Part shown: one piece after another, positions 1 through 5,577 of the stretch
How positions within the stretch are numbered: the first letter of the stretch is position 1
How the letters are laid out: the number at the start of each line of letters is the position of its first letter
Source of the DNA: CAYSUS01 sp964434165
GTDB taxonomy: Bacteria > Planctomycetota > Planctomycetia > Pirellulales > Thermoguttaceae
Assembly (NCBI GenBank): GCA_964434165.1
Contig: CAYSUS010000107.1
Location: 1 to 23,856, forward strand
Direction: 5' to 3'
Length of the DNA stretch: 23,856 nt
Notes under the pieces: model-generated
The model's database searches: none
Seen by the model: only the letters and a program-made list of their open reading frames with translations
What the model was told of the DNA's origin: nothing
Position numbers and translations under genes: made by a program

Positions 1-46
1 GCTCAGGCACGCGCAGCCCTCGATAAAGCACCAACAGCCTGAAACA

Positions 47-805
47 CTACACTAGATTGGGACATCGAAACTCATCGGGGTGAGATGCTTCTGTCACATG
101 AAGGAACTTGTAGAACTCGCCAATCGTCACTTCGGCGAAGATCTTGGAGCAACGAGTTCCTTTGGCAGTGACAGGACGAATGCGCCACCTGTCCACAAAG
201 GCTTTGATTTTCACGTAGTCGAGTTGCCACAACCAGCAATCGTCAAGTTCGTAGAACTTGTCAATCTTCCTGGCGATGGTCTGAGATCCTTGGTAGCTAC
301 CGGCGTAATTGTCAATTCGATCTTGTCTGTACTTATCAATCGCTTGGTGGAGCTTTGTTACGGCTGGCTTGCCGGTTGGGGTCACGTCTGACGTAAGCCT
401 CACTGTTGCGGAGGCGGGCTCACCGTGAATCGAGACGGGAACGCCAACGTCTCTGAGCCGTTGAACGAAGCTGTAGTCAGGTGGCCCAAAATGCGATAAC
501 TCGTCGGGAAGTGGCTCATTGACGACCACGGCGCTTCCCAGGCGTGCAAGCTGCTTGGCCAAACTGAGAAACGTATCAGTCCAAAGCAGCGAATTGCAGA
601 CTCGGCAGTTCTCAACGTAAACGGCTTCGACCCACTGCCTGCGCTGGGCGGCAATCGCCGGATCAAAGCCAAGGTAGAACTTCTGGACTGATCCACCGTT
701 GACAAGGCTTCCAAGCTGTCGGACGTATCCCCTGCGGGTGAGCCTCAACGGGGTTCTGCGGAGTTGCGGAAGACGCATGAAATTCGTGTCTCTTAGAGCA
801 GGCAT
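47..805 (-). CDS. Tyrosine-recombinase/integrase-like N-terminal fragment, probably truncated
   Basis: The ORF encodes 252 aa. Residues near 40-60 (KFYLGFDPAIA, then a basic stretch) and the C-terminal ~70 residues (WLWQLDYVKIKAFVDRW, then KGTR and a helix with EFYKFLHV) resemble the arm-binding and SAM-like core-binding parts of planctomycete phage-type integrases. The catalytic domain (R...HxxR...Y) is absent: the frame ends at a TAG in 47-49. The same frame stays open beyond the stop to the window edge and reads CFRLLVLYRGLRVPE, which resembles the tyrosine-recombinase box I around the first catalytic Arg. This suggests a remnant with a deletion and a stop, but it could be chance. Base composition is clearly lower in G+C than in the rest of the window, and the gene lies next to tRNA-Ser, a usual integration target. 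An in-frame ATG at 778 is an alternative start; neither start has a clear ribosome binding site. The family call is from memory of the motifs. Confidence 0.55.
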   Translation of the reverse strand: MPALRDTNFMRLPQLRRTPLRLTRRGYVRQLGSLVNGGSVQKFYLGFDPAIAAQRRQWVEAVYVENCRVCNSLLWTDTFLSLAKQLARLGSAVVVNEPLPDELSHFGPPDYSFVQRLRDVGVPVSIHGEPASATVRLTSDVTPTGKPAVTKLHQAIDKYRQDRIDNYAGSYQGSQTIARKIDKFYELDDCWLWQLDYVKIKAFVDRWRIRPVTAKGTRCSKIFAEVTIGEFYKFLHVTEASHPDEFRCPNLV

Positions 806-806
806 G

Positions 807-847
807 AGTGGCTTAATAGACCACTATTAGACCACTAATAGACACGA
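807..847. repeat. Phased 11-bp direct repeats with inverted repeats upstream of the integrase fragment
   Basis: Three tandem 11-bp units start at 815, 826 and 837 (AATAGACCACT, ATTAGACCACT, AATAGACACGA). They overlap a perfect inverted repeat CTATTAG-ACCA-CTAATAG (824-841) and a second one AGTGG...CCACT (807-811 with 821-825). The array lies just upstream of the integrase start codon. Helical phasing and dyad symmetry fit a repressor operator or recombinase/excisionase arm-type sites; this role is inferred. Confidence 0.6.
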
Positions 848-899
848 AATCAAGGCCGGTAGCGGCCATGATGGGCCGAGAATATGCCGCAAACCAAAT

Positions 900-934
900 A
901 AAAAAAGCCACTTACGACAATTTCGCAAGCGGCT
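900..934 (-). terminator. Rho-independent terminator of tRNA-Ser
   Basis: Read on the minus strand, an 8-bp stem AGCCGCTT / AAGTGGCT (one G-U pair) encloses a 13-nt loop. Seven T residues (900-906 as A on the plus strand) follow at once. It begins 6 nt past the tRNA 3' end, where a tRNA transcription terminator is expected. Confidence 0.8.
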
Positions 935-940
935 ATTCAG

Positions 941-1027
941 CGGAGAGGACAGGATTCGAACCTGCGGAGGACTTTCGCCCTCACGGGTTTAGCAAACCCG
1001 CGCTTTCGACCACTCAGCCACCTCTCC
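941..1027 (-). tRNA. tRNA-Ser (GCU anticodon)
   Basis: On the minus strand the 87-nt gene starts with GGAGAGG and ends with CCTCTCC plus discriminator G, giving a perfect 7-bp acceptor stem. The anticodon stem-loop reads CGGGTT-TGCTAAA-CCCG, with anticodon GCT, so it decodes AGC/AGU serine codons. A long variable arm (class II tRNA) precedes a standard T arm with GGTTCGAATCC. No CCA is encoded after the discriminator base. The integrase remnant and low-GC DNA directly on its 3' side mark it as a likely past integration site, although no duplicated 3' end is visible in the window. The anticodon is not UCA, so it is not tRNA-Sec. Confidence 0.97.
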
Positions 1028-1036
1028 AAAATGGGG

Positions 1037-1060
1037 GGCGCGGCACTTCGGTGCCGCGCC
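1037..1060 (-). promoter_or_regulatory. Perfect 10-bp hairpin in the tRNA-Ser leader
   Basis: GGCGCGGCAC and GTGCCGCGCC pair perfectly around a 4-nt loop (TTCG on plus, CGAA on minus). It lies 9 bp upstream of the mature tRNA 5' end and downstream of the predicted tRNA promoter, so it would fold in the pre-tRNA leader. It is also about 140 bp past the end of the VIT/VWA gene on the same strand and could block read-through from it. No strong T-run follows. Confidence 0.6.
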
Positions 1061-1074
1061 CTGCGTGTAAGCTA

Positions 1075-1102
1075 ATTCTATTGCCCGGTTTGGAACCTGC
1101 AA
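1075..1102 (-). promoter_or_regulatory. Sigma-70-like promoter for tRNA-Ser
   Basis: On the minus strand TTGCAG (1097-1102) and TAGAAT (1075-1080) are separated by 16 bp. Transcription would start near 1068, about 40 nt before the tRNA. Both boxes are close to consensus in very GC-rich surroundings. Confidence 0.65.
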
Positions 1103-1200
1103 GGGCAGGGGCGGGCGGGGGGTCAGCAGGTGCGACTCTCGTAGAGCTCCGGCTAGGGGTTGGGCGCGAGAATGGGAGAGACTCGCCTTCGGGGCGGGCC

Positions 1201-3498
1201 TCAACGGACGCGATAGACCTTGCCCTCGACCTCCAACACCATTTCCTCGCCGGGCTTCTGGCGCGAGAGGGCCTCGCGCTCGGCCGGGGCGGCGGATTCG
1301 ACGAGTTCGAAGTAGGCGTCGGAGAACCGCGCGACCTCGATCGCCTCGGTCTTGAGCCGCTTCAGGTCCTGCTTGACCGCGTCGTAGGCATACCACACGT
1401 TGCCGCGGCGGTACAGCGTCTTGTCGCCCACCACTTGCACGGCGTCCACGCGGACCATCTCGTCGGTGTCCAGGTCGCGCAGCGCGGCTCCCGAGGCCAT
1501 GCCGCCGCCTCGCCCGTCCTCGCCGGGGCGCGATGCCGGCATCGGCATGTCCGCCCCTTGCAGCTTCTTTTTGAAGTCGCGCTGGGCGAATGCCGCCTTG
1601 CCGGCGCTCTCTTCCAGCCGCTGGAGCATATCGCCGGCCTTGCGCCGCCGGCCCTCGCGGTCGAAGGCCACTTCCACCGGCGCGGTCTCGTCGGCGAGGA
1701 ACGAGGTGTACGGCGTGAGGATCCCGTGCCGCGTGGAGAGATCGACCAGTTCCTCGATCAGCTCCTCATTGCGGCCGTGCAGATCGAGCTCGTCGATGAT
1801 CTGGCCGATGCGGCGCATGGCCCAGAGCTTCTCGACGAAAGCGTACGACTGGTCCGGGCTCTTGTCGGCCAGGTCGGCCGGGAAGTCGAACTTCTGCTCC
1901 TTTGCGGCCACGCGTCCGGCGATGGTGACCTTGGCGCGGCCCGCCTTCCTGTACCGTCCGACGAGCACGAGCTGCTCGCCCTGGAACAGGTCGCCCACCT
2001 CGTCGGGATAGACGCGGTTGACCGGTTTGCCCTCCTCGACTTCCAGCTCGTCGAAGTCGAACGTGACGTCCACGTCGGTCATCACCGGCGAGCTGATCCT
2101 GCGCGCCAGCCGGCCGACGTGGACCTCGATGTCCTCGTCGGGCCGGACGTACTCGCTCTGCCCGTGGCCCGCCCGAGCCAGGCGATCGAGGAGCCGGCTA
2201 TTCACGTCGTAGCCCACGCCGAAGTTGAGCAGGCGCGCGGCCGCGCGATTGGCGCTGGTCACCACCTCGACGATCTTCGACTCGCTGGTCTGGCCCACCG
2301 TGGGCAGGCCGTCGGTCATGAAGATCACGTACGTGGGGCGCGACGAGTCGGTGAGCATCGCCAGGGCCGTGTTCAGGGCCTCGGAGATGTTCGTGCCGCC
2401 GCCGGCGTAGAGCCCTTCGGCGAAGCCCAGCGCGGCCTTGCGGTTCTCGTCGTTGTATCGCTCCAGCTCGGGCCGGAAGGCTTCGACGTGTGTGTCGTAG
2501 GCGACGATGTTGAACAGGTCGCCGTGGCGCAGGCCATTGACCACGGACTTGAGGGCCTCTTTGGCCTGCTCGATCTTCTTGCCGCTCATGCTGCCCGACC
2601 GGTCGAACACGCAGACCACGGTCTTGGCCTGGCGCTTGCGCTCGGCGTCCTTGATCTCGGGGCTGGCCAGCAGCAGGAGGTAGCCGTCCTCGCCGGCGTC
2701 CGGCCGATAGCTCAGCACGTTGGCCCCGAGCCGGCCCTTGGCCACGCCGTAGAACAGGCGGAAGTCGCTCGACGGGACCTGGTTCTTGACCGTGTAACTG
2801 ACCACGGCGTGCTGGTCGTCGGGCCGCTTGATGTCGATCGCGTGCGTGGGGCTGTAAACCGACTTGATGTCCGTGGAGCTTTCGATGGAGATGCGGATAT
2901 CGACCTTCTCCACCGCGTGCGACGTGTATCGGGCGGTGCCCAGCGGGAAAAGGAAGTCGGTCAGCTCATGGTCCTTGCGCAGAAGCTGGCTGTACCGCAG
3001 CGCGACCGAGCGCTCGGCGCCGGGCGGGACCGGGAACACGCTGGTCTGGAACATGCCGCTTCCTAGCCACTCCAGCAGGGCCGGGTCCTGGTTGCGGCGC
3101 ACGTGGCTCTCGTAGATCCGCCGGGCCTCTTTGGCCGGCATCAACTTGGCCGGGATCTCCTTGCCGTCAACGAGGAACGTGAGCCGATCGACGGCCCCGT
3201 CGTACGGCAGCGGGAACACGAACTGCACCTCCATCTGCCGGCTGCCCGTGTTGACGAACGACTGGCCCACCTGAACGCGCGCGACCTGGTCAACCACGTT
3301 GGCGTGGACCGAGAGCCGCTTGATCTTGTAGCTCATCTCCGGCTGGGGCGCGGGGCGCTCGCGCACGACAGGGCGCGGCAGCGGGACCGGGCGGTCGGCG
3401 TTGACCACCACCAGAACGCCCTGGGCCTGGGCCGCCGCGGACAATGCGGCCGTGACGAGGAGGAAGGCGGCGCAGCGGACCGTGATCGCGCGTTTCAT
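1201..3498 (-). CDS. Secreted VIT domain plus von Willebrand factor A domain protein
   Basis: The product has 765 aa. A signal peptide spans about residues 1-26 (hydrophobic core AAFLLVTAALSAAA). A VIT domain follows at about 55-185 and a VWA domain at about 292-470, with an intact metal-ion-dependent adhesion site: DRSGS (D299, S301, S303), T369 and the D396 region (FMTDG). A helical region (LWAMRRIGQIIDEL... STRHGILTPYTSFL, about 558-600) is typical of ITIH-like and marine sortase-target VIT/VWA proteins. No C-terminal LPXTG, PEP-CTERM or membrane anchor is visible, so it is probably secreted or periplasmic. I chose the ATG at 3498 because AAGG lies 9 nt upstream; the ATG at 3507 has AGG only 1 nt away. 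The frame stays open far upstream (to 4524), but that part runs antisense to the LamG gene. It is divergent from the LamG gene. The ligand is unknown. Confidence 0.88.
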   Translation of the reverse strand: MKRAITVRCAAFLLVTAALSAAAQAQGVLVVVNADRPVPLPRPVVRERPAPQPEMSYKIKRLSVHANVVDQVARVQVGQSFVNTGSRQMEVQFVFPLPYDGAVDRLTFLVDGKEIPAKLMPAKEARRIYESHVRRNQDPALLEWLGSGMFQTSVFPVPPGAERSVALRYSQLLRKDHELTDFLFPLGTARYTSHAVEKVDIRISIESSTDIKSVYSPTHAIDIKRPDDQHAVVSYTVKNQVPSSDFRLFYGVAKGRLGANVLSYRPDAGEDGYLLLLASPEIKDAERKRQAKTVVCVFDRSGSMSGKKIEQAKEALKSVVNGLRHGDLFNIVAYDTHVEAFRPELERYNDENRKAALGFAEGLYAGGGTNISEALNTALAMLTDSSRPTYVIFMTDGLPTVGQTSESKIVEVVTSANRAAARLLNFGVGYDVNSRLLDRLARAGHGQSEYVRPDEDIEVHVGRLARRISSPVMTDVDVTFDFDELEVEEGKPVNRVYPDEVGDLFQGEQLVLVGRYRKAGRAKVTIAGRVAAKEQKFDFPADLADKSPDQSYAFVEKLWAMRRIGQIIDELDLHGRNEELIEELVDLSTRHGILTPYTSFLADETAPVEVAFDREGRRRKAGDMLQRLEESAGKAAFAQRDFKKKLQGADMPMPASRPGEDGRGGGMASGAALRDLDTDEMVRVDAVQVVGDKTLYRRGNVWYAYDAVKQDLKRLKTEAIEVARFSDAYFELVESAAPAEREALSRQKPGEEMVLEVEGKVYRVR

Positions 3499-3879
3499 GA
3501 CGTGCATCCTTGTAGTTGAGGGAGGGGGACCCTTCGAGTCGATCGAAACCACTATCCGCTCGTCCTCGGACTTAGACGCCCAAGGGGGGCGGGGAGTTTC
3601 GCAGCTCCCGCATTTCGGCCTCGCCTGCGGCACGACAGGGACGAGACCGCAGCCTGCCGTCTTTCCGCCATCCCCCGCCGCAGACGGGGTGCGCTTCAGG
3701 GTCGGCTGTTTGCAGCCCCTGGCGAGCCGAATTAGCATGGCCTGGGTAGGCTGGCATGCTGTGCGCCTGCCTCGATCACGAAGCGCAGCGCGGCAGCCCC
3801 CGCGAACACGCCGATTCAAGCGCCGGCCGTTGCAGGCCGCCCGACGGCGCCTCGAACCACCTTCCAGGGGAGCCCGATC
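3499..3879. other. Divergent intergenic region
   Basis: This 381-bp gap between the divergent VIT/VWA and LamG genes contains a convincing rightward promoter (3710-3738). I see no small gene, RNA gene or clear leftward promoter. Short ORFs here lack ribosome binding sites and recognisable products. Confidence 0.5.
3710..3738 (+). promoter_or_regulatory. Sigma-70-like promoter for the LamG gene
   Basis: TTGCAG (3710-3715) and TAGCAT (3733-3738) are separated by 17 bp. The start site would be near 3745, giving an untranslated leader of about 135 nt before the ATG at 3880. Confidence 0.5.
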
Positions 3880-5484
3880 ATGACCTACCGCTGGTTCGCC
3901 TCGGCTCTGGCACTGGCTGCCGCGATGGCGGCTTTTGCTGGCCCGTCCTCTCACGCCGCGCCGATCGCCGACGTGCTGGCTTTGCACCTGGACGAATCGC
4001 GGGGCTCGATCGTGCTCGATGCATCGGGCAACGGCAACCATGGCCGGATGCACTACGACACGACGCGGACCACGGGTGCCGACGCGAAGTTCGGCGGGGC
4101 GTTGAGCTTCGATGGGCGGGGCGACCACGTGGCCGTTCCGGACAGCCCCAGCTTCGACGCGATCGGCGCGGGCCTGACCGTGGAAGGCTGGGCCAAGCTC
4201 ACGTCCGACCCCAACCTCGGCCCGGAGTACAACAACTATCGCATGCTGTTCAGCAAGGGCGGGCGCGGCGGCGTGTTCGACGTGGTCCTGGAGCAGAGCC
4301 GCAACACGCAGTTCAGCGTGCGCCTGGACGACGGTGCGGGCGGGACGATTCAGCAGCGGTTCTACGTCGGCGATCCGTGGGGAATCGGCGAGTGGGTGCA
4401 CTTCGCGTACACGTACGACGGGGCCACGGGCACCATGGCCGCGTACATCAACGGCAACGAGCATACCGCGTCCCGGACTGCCGGCACGATCGCCACCAAC
4501 AACGCGCCGTTCTATCTGTCGCACCCGAACAACTCGGAGGCCCAGAACGGCCAGGGCGCCTTACCCGGCATCCTCGACGAGATCGCCGTGTACAGCACGG
4601 TGCTCAGCGGGGCGGACGTGGCCGAGCGTTACGCCAACGGCCCGCCCCAGCCCGACCTCACCATGTCCGCGCCGCCCCCGGCCGACATCCTCGTCTATCA
4701 CCTGGACGAGCGTCGCGGCAACGTGGCCTACGACGCCACGGTCTTCGGGCGGCACGGGGCGGTGGTCAACGGCGCGACGTTCGGGCCGTCGGACGGGATG
4801 TTCGGCGGGGCGCTGCATTTCGACGGCGTGGACGACCACGTGCGCGCGCCGCTTCCGTCCGCCGAGAGCCCCACCTCGGGTCTGACCTTCGAGGCCTGGC
4901 TCTACGTGGACCAGGACCCGGACGTGGACGCGGGCCAGCCCGATGCGGTGAACAACTGGCGATGGCTGTTCAACAAGGGAGGCTGGGCGACCCCGTTCGA
5001 CGCGATCTTCGAGCAGGACCGGGACATCACCTTCAGCCTCAAGCTCGACGGCGATCCGACGCACTACCGGCACCGATTCGGTCAGCAGGTGCCGCTGGAC
5101 GAGTGGGCCCACCTCGCGTTGACCTACGACGCCGAGACCGGGATGATGCGCTACTTCCTCAACGGGGTGGAGGAATCGCACCCTATCGGGACCACCGGGG
5201 ATCTTGCGACCAACGATCTGGACTTCTTCCTCTCCTGGCCCTCGGTGGCGGTTCCCAGCGGCCACGGCGCGTTCCCCGGCTGGATGGACGAGGTGGCCCT
5301 GTACGGCCGCGCCCTGTCGAGCGACGAGATTCTCGCCCGGTTCCTGGACGGGCCGCCCGAGGCCCTGGTGCCCGAACCCTCGACGTGGGTGCTGCTCGCG
5401 CTCGGCGCAGCGGCCTTTCTCCGTCTGGCCGGGCGCCGGCAACGTCGCACTGGGCCAGCGTGCTGTGCGGACCGCATGGCCTGA
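3880..5484 (+). CDS. Secreted double LamG-domain protein with PEP-CTERM tail
   Basis: The product has 534 aa. A signal peptide spans about residues 1-27 (ALALAAAMAAFAGPSSHAA). Two concanavalin/LamG-like modules follow at about 30-250 and 265-490. Each has the pattern 'HLDE..G....D.....HG', 'FGGAL.FDG..DHV..P', 'EW.H.A.TYD..TG.M..Y.NG' and a final 'G.LDEVA.Y...LS..E'. The C-terminus is VPEPSTWVLLALGAAAFL followed by GRRQRR, a PEP-CTERM sorting signal (PEP at 498-500) that an exosortase elsewhere in the genome would process; an 11-residue tail follows the basic patch. The start has a strong AGGGGAG 7 nt upstream. LamG modules usually bind glycans or proteins, so a surface adhesion role is inferred. 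It converges with the glycoside hydrolase gene across a GC-rich hairpin repeat. Confidence 0.9.
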   Translation: MTYRWFASALALAAAMAAFAGPSSHAAPIADVLALHLDESRGSIVLDASGNGNHGRMHYDTTRTTGADAKFGGALSFDGRGDHVAVPDSPSFDAIGAGLTVEGWAKLTSDPNLGPEYNNYRMLFSKGGRGGVFDVVLEQSRNTQFSVRLDDGAGGTIQQRFYVGDPWGIGEWVHFAYTYDGATGTMAAYINGNEHTASRTAGTIATNNAPFYLSHPNNSEAQNGQGALPGILDEIAVYSTVLSGADVAERYANGPPQPDLTMSAPPPADILVYHLDERRGNVAYDATVFGRHGAVVNGATFGPSDGMFGGALHFDGVDDHVRAPLPSAESPTSGLTFEAWLYVDQDPDVDAGQPDAVNNWRWLFNKGGWATPFDAIFEQDRDITFSLKLDGDPTHYRHRFGQQVPLDEWAHLALTYDAETGMMRYFLNGVEESHPIGTTGDLATNDLDFFLSWPSVAVPSGHGAFPGWMDEVALYGRALSSDEILARFLDGPPEALVPEPSTWVLLALGAAAFLRLAGRRQRRTGPACCADRMA

Positions 5485-5530
5485 AGCCAGGCCGACGATC
5501 AGGCGGCGGACCCACCACCAACCCGATGCG

Positions 5531-5571
5531 CCCTCACCCCCGGCCCCTCTCCCGCTTGCGGGAGAGGGGAG
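5531..5571. repeat. REP-like palindromic repeat between convergent genes
   Basis: CCCTCACCCCCGGCCC is followed by a perfect 12-bp stem (5544-5555 with 5558-5569, CCCCTCTCCCGC / GCGGGAGAGGGG) with a TT loop. The CCCTCACCCC-CTCTCCCGC-GCGGGAGAGGGG layout matches a dispersed repeat I know from many high-GC genomes. It sits between the ends of two convergent genes, so it may also act as a bidirectional terminator. Only this copy is in the window. Confidence 0.65.
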
Positions 5572-5577
5572 AACGCT

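Noticed and set aside
941..1027. Possibility that the tRNA near a selB-bearing locus is tRNA-Sec
   Set aside because: The anticodon is GCU and the acceptor stem is 7 bp, not the 8-bp stem and UCA anticodon of tRNA-Sec.
868..3066. Long plus-strand ORF (732 aa) across the tRNA and VIT/VWA gene
   Set aside because: It runs through the tRNA and antisense to a gene with clear domains; GC-rich codon bias keeps opposite frames open.
3499..4524. N-terminal extension of the VIT/VWA frame to 1107 aa
   Set aside because: The extension is antisense to the LamG gene, lacks any domain, and would bury the signal peptide and ribosome binding site at 3498.
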